Of a stretch of 64,000 bases of DNA, positions 55,332-64,000 are shown piece by piece (positions within the stretch are counted from its first letter, which is position 1; each line of letters starts with the position of its first letter). Source of the DNA: Candidatus Phytoplasma tritici. Its GTDB lineage: Bacteria; Bacillota_I; Bacilli_A; Acholeplasmatales; Acholeplasmataceae. Where the stretch lies: positions 95,522 through 159,521 of the forward strand of contig NZ_AVAO01000001.1 of the NCBI RefSeq assembly GCF_000495255.1, written 5' to 3'. A model generated the notes under the pieces. That model was given only the letters and a program-made list of their open reading frames with translations, made no database searches and was not told the DNA's origin. The position numbers were made by a program, and so were the translations under genes.

Positions 55332-57257
55332 ATGATTAAAATCAGCTTTTTTGACAATCAAATAAAAGAATTTATTTCAGGTACAACTCCTTTGGCAATT
55401 TGGAAAGAATATTTATCTGCACATTTCAAAAAACCAGTTGCAGCCCTTTTCAACGACCAACCAATAGAACTTGATTTTCCTTTGAAAGAAAATGGCAATT
55501 TAGAAATTTTAACCGAATCTGATCCTAAATCTTTGGAAGTTCTTAACCATAGCACCGCTCACCTTATGGCGCAAGCTATTGCAAGACTTTATCCAGATAC
55601 CCTTTTTACAGTAGGACCTGCCATTAAAGAAGGATTTTATTATGATATTGATTTTCAAAATCACACTATTTCGGAAAAAGATTTTCTTGCTATTGAAAAA
55701 GTAATGCATCAAATTTCTTTGGAAAACCATACAATCACAAGAGAAGAAGTTTCTTTCGAACAAGCCCAAAAATTATTTGCTTGCAACCCTTATAAACAAG
55801 TTTTGCTGGAAAAATTTCGCGACCAGGCTATCAGTATTTATTATCAAGGAGAATTTTTTGATCTTTGTCTTGGTGGTCATGTAACCAAAACAAGTCTTAT
55901 TAAACATTTTAAACTTTTAAAAATATCAGGAGCTTATTTTCAAGGAGACGCTAAAAACAAAACTTTGACCCGTATTTATGGCATTTCTTTTTTTAAAAAA
56001 CAAGCGCTTGCGGAATACTTGCAACTTTTGAAAGAAAGAAAAGAGCGCGACCATAAAAAAATTAATAAAAAACTAGATTTATTCATGTTTAATAAAGAAG
56101 TTGGTTTGGGACTTCCCTTTTGGCTTCCTAAAGGAGCTACTGTAAGGCGTATCGTTGAAAGATATATCGTTGACAAAGAATTAAGCTATGATTATCATCA
56201 TGTCTACACACCCATTATGGCAAATACAGAACTTTACCGCATTTCAGGACATTTGGACCATTACTCTTCTAATATATTTCCCATTATGACTTTGGAAAAT
56301 GGCGAAAAACTAGTTTTAAGACCAATGAATTGCCCCCATCACATGATGATTTATAAAAAAACTCCTCATAGTTATAAGGAATTACCTTTACGTATTGCTG
56401 AATTAGGAATGATGCATCGATTTGAAAAATCAGGAGCTGTTTCTGGTTTACAAAGAGTAAGAGAAATGACTCTTAATGATGCTCATATTTTTGCCCGTCC
56501 TGACCAAATCAAAGAAGAGATGAAAAAAATTATTAATTTAATTTTAGAAGTTTATTGTGATTTTAATATTAAAAATTATGAGTTGCGTCTAAGTTATCAC
56601 GACCCCAAGGACACAGAAAAATATTTTAATGACGACCAAATGTGGCATCACGCTGAAAAAACCCTCAAAGAAACTATTCAAGAATTGGGATTACCCTTTA
56701 AAGAAGCTATCGGAGAAGCTGCCTTTTATGGTCCTAAATTAGATGTGCAAGTGTTTACTGCCCTAGGCAACGAAGAAACACTATCAACAGTACAACTTGA
56801 TTTTTTGCTTCCTCAAAAATTTGATCTTACTTTTATTGGAGAAGATAACAAACACCATCGTCCTGTTGTCATTCATCGCGCAGTTGTTTCTACTATGGAA
56901 AGATTTTTAGCGAATTTAATAGAAGAAACTAAGGGTGCTTTTCCTTTATGGCTTGCTCCTTTACAAGTACTTTTAATTCCTGTGTCTGCTCCTCTACATT
57001 TGGAATTTAGCCAAAAAATTAAAGAAATATTACAATTACAAAATTTCAGAGTAGAAATTAATTCCAAAGATACTACTTTAGGCTATAAAATTAGAGAAGC
57101 ACAAAAATTAAAAATTCCTTATCAAGTTGTAATTGGCAACCACGAAATGACTAACAATTTAATTACTTTTAGAAAATATGGATCTCATTTGCAAACCACA
57201 ATTAAAGTTGATGAGTTTGTTTCTTTATTAAAAGATCAAGTTTTGCAAAAAAAATAA
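55332..57257 (+). CDS. thrS: Threonyl-tRNA synthetase
   Basis: 641 residues with all four domains: TGS ([20 protein letters not shown]), editing domain with [11 protein letters not shown] and [12 protein letters not shown], class II core with [13 protein letters not shown] and [15 protein letters not shown], and anticodon domain. Zinc ligands Cys and His are in NCPHH and the C-terminal parts. AAAGAAAGGG upstream. Flanked by AT-rich gaps, so monocistronic. Confidence 0.96.
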   Translation: MIKISFFDNQIKEFISGTTPLAIWKEYLSAHFKKPVAALFNDQPIELDFPLKENGNLEILTESDPKSLEVLNHSTAHLMAQAIARLYPDTLFTVGPAIKEGFYYDIDFQNHTISEKDFLAIEKVMHQISLENHTITREEVSFEQAQKLFACNPYKQVLLEKFRDQAISIYYQGEFFDLCLGGHVTKTSLIKHFKLLKISGAYFQGDAKNKTLTRIYGISFFKKQALAEYLQLLKERKERDHKKINKKLDLFMFNKEVGLGLPFWLPKGATVRRIVERYIVDKELSYDYHHVYTPIMANTELYRISGHLDHYSSNIFPIMTLENGEKLVLRPMNCPHHMMIYKKTPHSYKELPLRIAELGMMHRFEKSGAVSGLQRVREMTLNDAHIFARPDQIKEEMKKIINLILEVYCDFNIKNYELRLSYHDPKDTEKYFNDDQMWHHAEKTLKETIQELGLPFKEAIGEAAFYGPKLDVQVFTALGNEETLSTVQLDFLLPQKFDLTFIGEDNKHHRPVVIHRAVVSTMERFLANLIEETKGAFPLWLAPLQVLLIPVSAPLHLEFSQKIKEILQLQNFRVEINSKDTTLGYKIREAQKLKIPYQVVIGNHEMTNNLITFRKYGSHLQTTIKVDEFVSLLKDQVLQKK

Positions 57258-57459
57258 CCTCTTAATTGTAAAAAAAACAATAAAAAAACAAATAAATTTA
57301 TCATAACGCAAATTTCCAAACTCTAAACTGTTTATATAATTTGGTTTTTTTTATCAAAATAAAAACTCAAAAAAATTGAAATAATGTTTTATTATGAATT
57401 TTTCAAATAAAAAAGTATTTTAAATATTTTGGTGACAATTTTCAAGGGTGGTGTGTTTT
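57258..57459. other. AT-rich gap behind thrS
   Basis: No gene or convincing terminator seen in about 200 bases. Confidence 0.4.
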
Positions 57460-57672
57460 ATGAAATTTTTAAAATTTTTAAAATTTTTAAAATTTTTATT
57501 ATATCCTTCTAAGAAATTAAAAAAAGCTTTGGGATTTTTGGAGGGTTATAATTTTTTTTTCATCAAATATTTAAAATATAGGATGCCAAACTTAAAAGAA
57601 AAAAGGATTTTAGATTATAAAACCCAAAATATAGTTAATTATCGTAGTGCTTGGTCTAAATTTTTATATTAG
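57460..57672 (+). CDS. Hypothetical 70-residue protein with KFL repeats
   Basis: From ATG 57460: MKFLKFLKFLKFLLYPSKKL then LGFLEGYNFFFIKYLKYRMP. The first 36 bases are a nine-base repeat (AAATTTTTA-like), which may be chance expansion in AT-rich DNA. GGGTGG lies 15 bases upstream, not ideal. Possibly an amphipathic peptide, but translation is uncertain; no family recognised. Confidence 0.3.
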   Translation: MKFLKFLKFLKFLLYPSKKLKKALGFLEGYNFFFIKYLKYRMPNLKEKRILDYKTQNIVNYRSAWSKFLY

Positions 57673-57820
57673 TTTTTCTTATAGTTTTAAGTTTTATAGT
57701 TATTTATATTAATTTAAATTCCCTAAGAAAAAATTATTATTTTGCCACGCATTTAAAAAAATTGAATTTATAGGTAAATTTTTAGCAGTGATTTAGATAA
57801 TTGTTTAAATGGATAAATGA

Positions 57821-58440
57821 ATGCATACCAAAAAAAATAAAATTTTAGCAATTTTGTTATTAATAAAAGGTATGCTGTCTTCTATTATAGGTTTTTTTGG
57901 TTAATAGTTTTATTTGGGCATTAATCGTTTACTTCCTATAAGCACTTATCTAATGTCCTATATTAACAGGTTTTATTTTTTAGGCAGTTTTACTAATGTT
58001 TTTAAGGGGTATTAGAAAAAAATATAGCTTTTATTATGGCAAAAATTATTATCTTAGTTATTGTCATTCCTTTTTTATCATCAGTTTTGTTTGTGGGGAT
58101 TGCCACTTATCTATATTATAATGTAATACCCAAATTAGCAATTAATCCACAAAAAGAAGAAACCAAATTCAACTTTAAAAATATCAAATTAATGTTTTTT
58201 TGTGTTATTTTCTTTTCATAAGTTTTTTAATATTTTTATTATTATTTAATAATAAATTCAATTACGGCTATTTTAATTTTAATCATCACTATAGTAATAG
58301 TAATGTGAGTTTCAATTTTAGAAAAATTCGATTATTATATACAAATCAAAACACCTAAAAAATATGAATGGATTATTATTAGTTCTTTGTTTATTATTTT
58401 TATTGCAATTTATTTTATTATTTTTTAATATGGTTTTATT
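57821..58440 (+). pseudogene. Decayed multi-helix membrane protein
   Basis: The start MHTKKNKILAILLLIKGMLS soon stops; then hydrophobic pieces in several frames, the longest at 58036-58221 (KIIILVIVIPFLSSVLFVGI). Further helices are readable to ~58440. Family unknown. Confidence 0.4.
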
Positions 58441-58606
58441 TATATACGTATATTTACTGATTACAAATTTTAGATAACTTAATATTTATTTCATTTAAAA
58501 AATGTTAGCATCATCTGTATTTTTTTATTCGCTAAATCATTTTATTTTACTATTTTTTCTTATTTACACCAAACCGATAAAAATTTCCAAAAATCCCCTA
58601 AAACTA

Positions 58607-58635
58607 TTGACAAAGCTCACTTTTTATTATATAAT
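58607..58635 (+). promoter_or_regulatory. Promoter of the infC operon
   Basis: Perfect TTGACA (58607-58612), 17-base spacer, perfect TATAAT (58630-58635). The strongest sigma-70 consensus match in the window. It leaves a ~320-base leader before infC. Confidence 0.85.
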
Positions 58636-58811
58636 TAGGACGGTATTGTTATTGTTTTATTTTATATAATATTCAAAATATAATTATAAAAATTATCAAA
58701 GATTTTGTAATAATCTTATGATATTAACGTGAAAAGAAGAGTTTTTCTCTCGCCTGATTAACAATTAGTTTTTAGGCAAATGGCACATAAACATTTAGTG
58801 TTAGTTATTTT

Positions 58812-58852
58812 AGAGAAGAGAAATGTTCCTTTGGGCGTTTCTCTTTTTTTTT
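58812..58852 (+). terminator. Attenuator-like terminator in the infC leader
   Basis: AAGAGAAA (58816-58823) pairs with TTTCTCTT (58838-58845) and ends in nine T. It is 110 bases before the infC start and 180 past the promoter, so it probably acts as a conditional terminator. infC-rpmI-rplT leaders in Firmicutes are controlled by L20 through such a leader (established knowledge). Confidence 0.65.
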
Positions 58853-58962
58853 ATTTTCTCTTTTTTTTTATTTTCTCTTTTTTCTTTGTTTCGTCCCCCC
58901 CGCGTTATGTTATTTCATTTTATTTTTACAAAACAATCCCAAAACCCAAGGAGGTTTTAAAT

Positions 58963-59496
58963 ATTAAAATCAACAAATTTAAAAAAAGTTCCAATTCCGA
59001 TTTATATAATGAAAATATCCCACAAGGAAAATATCTCATTATTGATGAAAAAGGCGAACAATTAGGTGTTTTTGACCAAAAGGAAGCTTTAAAATTATCA
59101 GAACAAAAAGAAATTGATATTGTGGTGGTAAACGCAGATGCCTCACCGATGGTAGCGCGACTGATGAACTATCAAAAACATCGTTATAACCAACAAAAAA
59201 AACTTCGTGAAGCCAAAAAGAAAACCCAAATTAGTGTTTTAAAAGAAATTCGCCTCAATCCCACCATTGATAAAAACGATCTAATTACTAAAATTAAACA
59301 AGCCCAAAAATTTTTAAAACAAGGCGATAAAGTAAAAGTTAGTATGCGTTTTCGTGGTCGTATGATTAATAATTTTCAATTAGGAGAAACAGTTTTTAAA
59401 CAAGTTATGCAAGATTTAAAAAACCTATCTCAAATTGAGACTCCTTTAAAATTACAAGGCAATCAACTAACAACAGTTCTGTCACCTTTAAAATAA
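58963..59496 (+). CDS. infC: Translation initiation factor IF-3 (AUU start)
   Basis: 177-178 residues from ATT at 58963, which follows a near-perfect AAGGAGGT by seven bases. There is an in-frame ATG at 58780, but it reads through the leader hairpin and gives a nonsense hydrophobic extension; IF-3 proper begins about NENIPQGKYLIIDEKGEQLG. C-domain: KEIRLNPTIDKNDLITKIKQ and VKVSMRFRGRMINN. infC is the classic gene with an AUU start, used because IF-3 rejects non-standard starts and so controls its own synthesis. First gene of infC-rpmI-rplT. Confidence 0.92.
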   Translation: MKINKFKKSSNSDLYNENIPQGKYLIIDEKGEQLGVFDQKEALKLSEQKEIDIVVVNADASPMVARLMNYQKHRYNQQKKLREAKKKTQISVLKEIRLNPTIDKNDLITKIKQAQKFLKQGDKVKVSMRFRGRMINNFQLGETVFKQVMQDLKNLSQIETPLKLQGNQLTTVLSPLK

Positions 59497-59611
59497 CCTT
59501 TAATGGTATTCGAATGGCTGAAACATTACCAAAAAAAACGACTCAACCCTAATTCATAACCCAAAAATATTTTTTTACACCCAATTAAAAATAAACAAAA
59601 TAAGAAAGGAA

Positions 59612-59818
59612 ATGATGAAAGTGATTAAGAAAAAATCCCACAGCGGGCTTAAAAAACGCATTAAAATTACTAAAAAGAAAAAATTATTAAGAGGTCACGC
59701 CTACAAAAATCACCTTGCAGCTTCCAAAACTACCAAACAAAACCGCCAACTAAGAGGAGTTACTTGTGTTAAACTTTGTGATTACAACAGAATAAAAACT
59801 CTCATTAGAGGATTATAG
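59612..59818 (+). CDS. rpmI: 50S ribosomal protein L35
   Basis: 66-68 residues. [20 protein letters not shown] and [20 protein letters not shown] match L35 (K-x-K-T-H-S-G-A-K-K-R). Two ATGs stand together (59612, 59615); AAAGGAA favours either. 14 bases before rplT. Confidence 0.95.
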   Translation: MMKVIKKKSHSGLKKRIKITKKKKLLRGHAYKNHLAASKTTKQNRQLRGVTCVKLCDYNRIKTLIRGL

Positions 59819-59832
59819 AAAGGAAAAATAAT

Positions 59833-60519
59833 ATGGCGAAAATTAGTTTTACTCCTGCAAGACACCGTCGTCGCAAAAAAGTTTTAAAAATGGCAAAAGG
59901 ATATTTTGGTTCTAAAAGCACTCTTTACAAAACAGCTCATGAGCAAGTAATGCGTTCTTTGCAATACGCTTATAGAGACCGCAAACAAAGAAAAAGAGAT
60001 TTTCGTAAATTATGGATCTCCCGTATTAATGCTGGTGCTGTTTTATGCGGCATTCAATATTCTCGTTTAATGCACGGACTTGCTTTGGCAAAAGTGGATG
60101 TTAATCGTAAAGTATTAGCAGATTTAGCACACTTACAACCAGAAACTTTCGCAAAATATGTTCAATTAGCAAAAGAAGCCTTAGTGAAATTTCAACAAAC
60201 ATTAAAACAAAAAGAAGCGCAAGCAACTAAATTACAAGAAGAACAATCAAATCAACTTGCACAAATCGAAGAAAAAACCTCTCTACAACTTGAAAAAGTT
60301 TTATCTAATGAACTTTCTGAGGAAAAATCCGATGATGATACTTTGGAAACACAACCACAAACAAACCAAGTTAAAGTAAAAAAACCTTCTTTAGATTTAT
60401 CTAAAATGCTTCTTGCTGAGTTAAAAAAATTAGCAAAAGAACACAAAGTTCCTAATTTTAATAAACTTAAAAAAGCCGAAATTGTTACAATTTTAAAAAA
60501 AGCTCTTGATAAAAAATAA
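59833..60519 (+). CDS. rplT: 50S ribosomal protein L20 with C-terminal Rho-N/SAP-like extension
   Basis: 228 residues; normal L20 is ~118. Residues 1-120 are a normal L20: [52 protein letters not shown]. Residues ~120-185 are an acidic and Gln-rich linker; ~190-228 read [20 protein letters not shown] then [13 protein letters not shown], the pattern of a Rho N-terminal or SAP-type helix-extended-loop-helix that binds nucleic acid. L20 assembles early into the large subunit and represses its own operon. The extension may add RNA binding. Confidence 0.92.
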   Translation: MAKISFTPARHRRRKKVLKMAKGYFGSKSTLYKTAHEQVMRSLQYAYRDRKQRKRDFRKLWISRINAGAVLCGIQYSRLMHGLALAKVDVNRKVLADLAHLQPETFAKYVQLAKEALVKFQQTLKQKEAQATKLQEEQSNQLAQIEEKTSLQLEKVLSNELSEEKSDDDTLETQPQTNQVKVKKPSLDLSKMLLAELKKLAKEHKVPNFNKLKKAEIVTILKKALDKK

Positions 60520-60662
60520 TTTAAAAATTTCAAAATACGTATTTTCATGATTTTTCATTTTTTAATTTTAAACTTGATTTGTATGTTTTTTCATGAATAA
60601 TTATTTTTTAATTTTGCATTTTTCAATAATTAGAAAAAATAAAATAGGAGTTATATAATATA

Positions 60663-61292
60663 ATGAATCAAATGAAACAAAAACGTTTACAAGGATTTTA
60701 CTCTTTATTAATGGCAACTTTTTTCCTTTTGGTAGCTGGATGTTGTTTTTTTGACCAAACATTCAAACTTGGAAGTCTGAAATTCCAACTAGGATTATTT
60801 TTCTTGGGTGTCCTTTTATCGCTATTTACTTATTTAGTAGTTTTTAAAAAATACAAAGAAACTTTATCTAAGCTTCGTTTTGTCTTTGCTCTAGAAGTTT
60901 TTGTCTTTGTTTTTGTCATTGTTACTTCCTTTTTGTTACCAGGATTAGGTTTGTTAAATATTGATGATTTCAAAACCAAAAACCCTTTAGTTGGCAAACT
61001 TTTAACTTTTAACTATTGTTTATCATTGATGTTTGTTTTTCACGGGTTCATCAATTTAAATATTAATTATTTCAAGAAACAAAATTTTTCATTTTTCATT
61101 TTATATCTTTTAATATTTGGGTTTGGTTGTTTCGGATTAGGTAGTAATTTATTTGAAAAATTAAAAGATATCATTTTAAAATTATTTGCTTTTTTATCTT
61201 TAATGCACAGTATTTATCTTACATTTACAGGAATTAAACAATTCCAAACCACTAGTTTACGCGCACCCAAAAATGAGAATAAAAATGAGTGA
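60663..61292 (+). CDS. Multi-pass membrane protein of unknown function
   Basis: 209 residues with about six membrane helices (near 13-31, 38-58, 75-97, 118-137, 143-160 and 168-190). Starts MNQMKQKRLQGFYSLLMATF, AGGAG 13 bases upstream. A Gly-rich stretch GFGCFGLGSNLFEKLKD in the second half. I do not recognise the family. It overlaps the next gene by 20 bases, so both are in one transcript. Confidence 0.75.
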   Translation: MNQMKQKRLQGFYSLLMATFFLLVAGCCFFDQTFKLGSLKFQLGLFFLGVLLSLFTYLVVFKKYKETLSKLRFVFALEVFVFVFVIVTSFLLPGLGLLNIDDFKTKNPLVGKLLTFNYCLSLMFVFHGFINLNINYFKKQNFSFFILYLLIFGFGCFGLGSNLFEKLKDIILKLFAFLSLMHSIYLTFTGIKQFQTTSLRAPKNENKNE

Positions 61293-62343
61293 TTTAGTTT
61301 CTTTATTAAAAGATTTAACAATGTTAAATGGTATTCCAGGTCAAGAAAAAGCAGTTGCTAATTATGTAGTGGACAAAATCCAAAACCAAGTAGACTCTAT
61401 AGAATATGATAATTTAGGTTCTGTGATTGCTTGTAAAGGAAAAACAGGTCCTCGCATTATGTTTGCAGGACATTTGGATGAAATAGGCTTAATAGTTAAG
61501 CAAATTACTCCAGAAGGTTTTATCAAATTCCAAACTCTTGGTGGTTGGTTTTCTCAAGTGATGCTTGCTCAAGTGTGGCAAATTCATACTGATAAAGGTA
61601 TTCTTAAAGCAGTTACTGGTTGCAAACCTCCGCATGTAATGTCTTTTCAAGAGCGCAATCAAGTTATTAACATTTCTTCTATGTATTTAGATATTGGAGT
61701 TGCAAACAAAGAAGAAGCCTTAAAATTAGGTGTTCGCGTTGGCGATATGGTAACTCCTTATATAGAATTTAGCACACTTGGAAATTCTGATTACCTCCTT
61801 GCAAAATCCCTAGATAATCGTGTTGGAGTTGCAATTGTGATACAAGTTTTACAAAATGTCAATCCTACTAATAATCAATTTTTTGGTGTTTTTACTACCC
61901 AAGAAGAAGTAGGACTACGCGGAGCTCAAACCAGCGCTCACAAAGTACACCCTCAAATTGCTATTGCTGTTGATACTGGTATTGGAAACGATGTTCCAGG
62001 GGGCGAAAAAGAAGGGCACACTCTAGGAAAAGGCCCTCAAGTTTTAGTTTATGATGGGGGCTTAGTCGCTCACAAAGGATTGCGAAATTTTGTCCTTAAA
62101 ATTGCTGCTGAAAACAATATCCCTGTGCAAGAAATAAGTGGCAGTGGTGGTAGAACTGATGCTGCAACTATGCATTTAGTGCGCGAAGGAGCGGCTTCCT
62201 TATCTTTTGGTGTTCCTGTACGCTACATTCATTCTCACACTTCTGTAGTTCACAAACAAGACATTATAAACACTGTAAAACTTTTAACTTTGTTAGTAAA
62301 TCAATTAGACGAAAAAAAAGTTAACGAAATTTTATTTCAATAA
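61273..62343 (+). CDS. M42-family metallo-aminopeptidase
   Basis: 356 residues. FAGHLDEIGLIVKQITPEGF gives the first zinc-binding His/Asp, SLDNRVGVAIVIQ the bridging Asp, TTQEEVGLRGA the catalytic Glu pair, AVDTGIGNDVPG a further Asp, and YIHSHTSVVHKQD the last His. Forms large tetrahedral dodecamers that remove N-terminal residues from peptides (family knowledge). ATG at 61273 or 61285; no clear SD, so coupled to the upstream gene. A terminator follows. Confidence 0.9.
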   Translation: MRIKMSDLVSLLKDLTMLNGIPGQEKAVANYVVDKIQNQVDSIEYDNLGSVIACKGKTGPRIMFAGHLDEIGLIVKQITPEGFIKFQTLGGWFSQVMLAQVWQIHTDKGILKAVTGCKPPHVMSFQERNQVINISSMYLDIGVANKEEALKLGVRVGDMVTPYIEFSTLGNSDYLLAKSLDNRVGVAIVIQVLQNVNPTNNQFFGVFTTQEEVGLRGAQTSAHKVHPQIAIAVDTGIGNDVPGGEKEGHTLGKGPQVLVYDGGLVAHKGLRNFVLKIAAENNIPVQEISGSGGRTDAATMHLVREGAASLSFGVPVRYIHSHTSVVHKQDIINTVKLLTLLVNQLDEKKVNEILFQ

Positions 62344-62376
62344 AAACACTTCTAAAATTAAATAATTTCTCATTAG

Positions 62377-62415
62377 CAAACTAAATTATTTGAATAAAAT
62401 ATTTTAGTTTGTTTC
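62377..62415 (+). terminator. Terminator behind the M42 peptidase
   Basis: CAAACTAAA (62377-62385) pairs with TTTAGTTTG (62403-62411), followed by TTTC. Loop of 17 bases with some inner pairing. Confidence 0.5.
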
Positions 62416-62569
62416 TTGTAAATGGACATGGACAACTGTTTTATAACTTACAATCAAAATAATTTCATTTTAGAACTTATTTTTTAAAACTCAAACACCC
62501 AAACCATAGGTAAATCATTTACTTTTTTTTATTTTGGCAAATTTAACAATTAAAAAAAGATTTTTTTAG

Positions 62570-62575
62570 TATAAT
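62570..62575 (+). promoter_or_regulatory. -10 element of acpP
   Basis: TATAAT 42 bases before acpP; no clear -35. A small hairpin AAGCAA/TTGCTT (62582-62596) with T-run lies between it and the AAGGAG site. Confidence 0.4.
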
Positions 62576-62616
62576 ATTATTAAGCAATTATTGCTTTTTT
62601 GAAGGAGAAATAAAAA

Positions 62617-62847
62617 ATGGTTTTAGAAAAAATTAAAGCTTTAATTGCCACCCAATTATCTTTAGACACTTCTACAATTACTTTAGACACCCGTTTTAGA
62701 GAAGATTTAGGACTTGATTCGCTGGACGCTTTAGAACTAGTTATGGAAGTAGAAAAAACATTTCAAATCAACATTAGTGATGCAACTTTACAAAATTTCA
62801 AAACTGTTCAAGATATCGTTTTTTACATCACCAAAAACACCCCTTAA
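62617..62847 (+). CDS. acpP: Acyl carrier protein
   Basis: 76 residues, acidic. The phosphopantetheine attachment serine is in EDLGLDSLDALELVMEVE. Start ATG with GAAGGAG upstream. Phytoplasmas lack the fatty-acid synthesis pathway as far as known, so ACP may serve phospholipid acyl transfer (PlsX/PlsY) instead. No fab genes are nearby. Confidence 0.95.
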   Translation: MVLEKIKALIATQLSLDTSTITLDTRFREDLGLDSLDALELVMEVEKTFQINISDATLQNFKTVQDIVFYITKNTP

Positions 62848-62955
62848 ACTAACTCATTTTTTCTTTTTCAATCATATTTTAAACAATTAATTAATTTATT
62901 CCCACATTATAACACATTATATAAAAGTTAAAACAAATATAGAAGGCTTTCAAGT

Positions 62956-64000
62956 ATGACAAAATTAATTTATGATTTTAAAAAAATAGAACATAAATGG
63001 CAACTTTATTGGCAACAAAATAAGGTTTTCAAAACTCAAGATAACTTTTCAAAAAAAAAATTTTATTGTCTTGATATGTTTCCTTATCCTTCTTCTGAAG
63101 GGCTTCATGTAGGCCATATTGAAGGTTATACTGCAAGCGATATTATGAGTAGGTTCAAACGCATGCAAGGTTTTAATATTTTGCATCCTTTTGGTTGGGA
63201 TTCATTTGGGCTGCCTGCCGAACAATATGCTTTGCAAACAGGCAAAAACCCCCGCACTTTTACTTATGAAAATATCAATAATTTTAAAAAACAAATCCAA
63301 AGTATTGGTAAAAGTGTGGATTGGGACAGAGAACTTGCCACCTCAGATCCTTATTTTTATTCCTGGACTCAATGGATTTTTAAAAAACTTTACGAAAAAG
63401 GACTAGCAGTTCTCAAAAATACAGAAGTAAATTTTTGCCCTAATTTAGGAACAGTGCTTGCCAATGAAGAAGTAATTTCTAATGAAAAAGGGATGTTTTC
63501 TGAAAGAGACAATCATCCAGTTGTTAAAAAAAAGATGAAACAATGGGTTTTAAAAATAACTCAATATGCAGACAGACTTTTAGACGACCTTAATTTAGTT
63601 AATTGGCCTTTAAATGTTAAAGAAATGCAAGTTAATTGGATTGGTAAAAAACAAGGTGCAATCGTCTCCTTCCTAGTTTCTGACCAAAAAATGACTTTAA
63701 AAACTTTTACCACTCGCCCTAATACTCTTTTTGGTGTAACTTTTTTAGTAATAGCGCCTGAACACGAATTAGCCTTACAACTAACCAAACCCGAATACCA
63801 ACAAGCAGTTAAAAATTATTTGGAATTAACCAAACAAAAAAAAGACTTAGAAAGAGACATCAACAAAGACAAAACAGGTGTTTTTACAGGTAGTTTTGCA
63901 ATTAATCCTTGCAACAACACCAAAATTCCTATCTGGATTGCTGATTATGTTCTTCCTCATTATGGCACAGGTGCTTTAATGTCTGTTCCTTATCATGATC
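62956..64000 (+). CDS. leuS: Leucyl-tRNA synthetase (5' part; runs off the window)
   Basis: 348 codons are visible. [20 protein letters not shown] contains the class I HIGH motif (HVGH); [14 protein letters not shown] and [13 protein letters not shown] lead into the editing domain with [13 protein letters not shown], and [20 protein letters not shown] is the conserved editing-site end. The KMSKS motif and anticodon domain lie outside. ATG at 62956 has AGAAGG upstream. Confidence 0.95.
   Translation, partial: MTKLIYDFKKIEHKWQLYWQQNKVFKTQDNFSKKKFYCLDMFPYPSSEGLHVGHIEGYTASDIMSRFKRMQGFNILHPFGWDSFGLPAEQYALQTGKNPRTFTYENINNFKKQIQSIGKSVDWDRELATSDPYFYSWTQWIFKKLYEKGLAVLKNTEVNFCPNLGTVLANEEVISNEKGMFSERDNHPVVKKKMKQWVLKITQYADRLLDDLNLVNWPLNVKEMQVNWIGKKQGAIVSFLVSDQKMTLKTFTTRPNTLFGVTFLVIAPEHELALQLTKPEYQQAVKNYLELTKQKKDLERDINKDKTGVFTGSFAINPCNNTKIPIWIADYVLPHYGTGALMSVPYHD

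Noticed and set aside
58780-58962. ATG extension of infC
   Set aside because: It crosses the leader hairpin and T-run, gives a nonsense hydrophobic tail and has no SD; the ATT at 58963 has a near-perfect one.
1-64000. tRNA, rRNA or other stable RNA genes
   Set aside because: I looked for T-arm and anticodon-arm patterns in the gaps and found none convincing; a covariance search would be needed to exclude them.

Overview
The window looks like part of a phytoplasma chromosome (Mollicutes, Acholeplasmatales), probably from the aster yellows group. The DNA is extremely AT-rich. UGG codons encode tryptophan and UGA behaves as a stop. Genes are short and many are decayed. There is a secreted protein of the SAP05 effector type behind a phytoplasma 'SVM' signal peptide, and there are remnants of potential mobile units (PMUs: ssb, HU, ftsH/hflB and coiled-coil fragments). 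No rRNA, tRNA or CRISPR array was seen.

Layout. 1-8.5 kb, minus strand: an ABC exporter pair, mscL, and ribonucleotide reductase (nrdF and an NrdI-NrdE fusion). 8.9-11.4 kb: a graveyard with HU, ssb, folC and glycosyltransferase pseudogenes. 11.8-26.7 kb, plus strand: rpsF-(broken ssb)-rpsR, a GdpP-L9 fusion, dnaB, prfA, tsaC, engB, valS and an ECF vitamin-type transporter; holA lies on the opposite strand. 26.9-34.9 kb: a 1024-residue membrane-anchored serine protease (-), hsp20 under a CIRCE-like operator (+), and a Na,K-ATPase-like P-type pump (-). 34.9-41.2 kb: an accessory region with an AAA-less FtsH-type peptidase, an ftsH pseudogene, a broken SVM effector gene and the SAP05-like effector gene. 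41.3-45.2 kb: dnaN, dnaA and the replication origin. 45.2-64 kb, all plus strand: asnS, a sugar-type ABC importer operon, two nrnA-like genes around mnmE, thrS, infC-rpmI-rplT, a membrane protein, an M42 aminopeptidase, acpP and the start of leuS.

How it fits together. Replication probably starts in the 44.2-45.2 kb gap and runs both ways; every gene to the right is co-directional with it. To the left, the 11.8-26.7 kb block faces the fork and is bordered by mobile-element debris, which suggests an inversion. The intact genes cover translation, replication and nucleotide reduction, plus import of sugars and vitamins by a parasite that makes little itself. The accessory region and the large protease carry the likely host-interaction functions.

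Most notable points: a serine protease with three tandem trypsin-like domains of which only the middle keeps the catalytic triad; the NrdI-NrdE fusion; the GdpP-L9 and L20-RhoN fusions; an origin built on an iterated TTTAGGAAC motif next to a DnaA with an altered DNA-reading helix; a G10 tract that switches off the ECF substrate-binding gene; and the SAP05-like effector.
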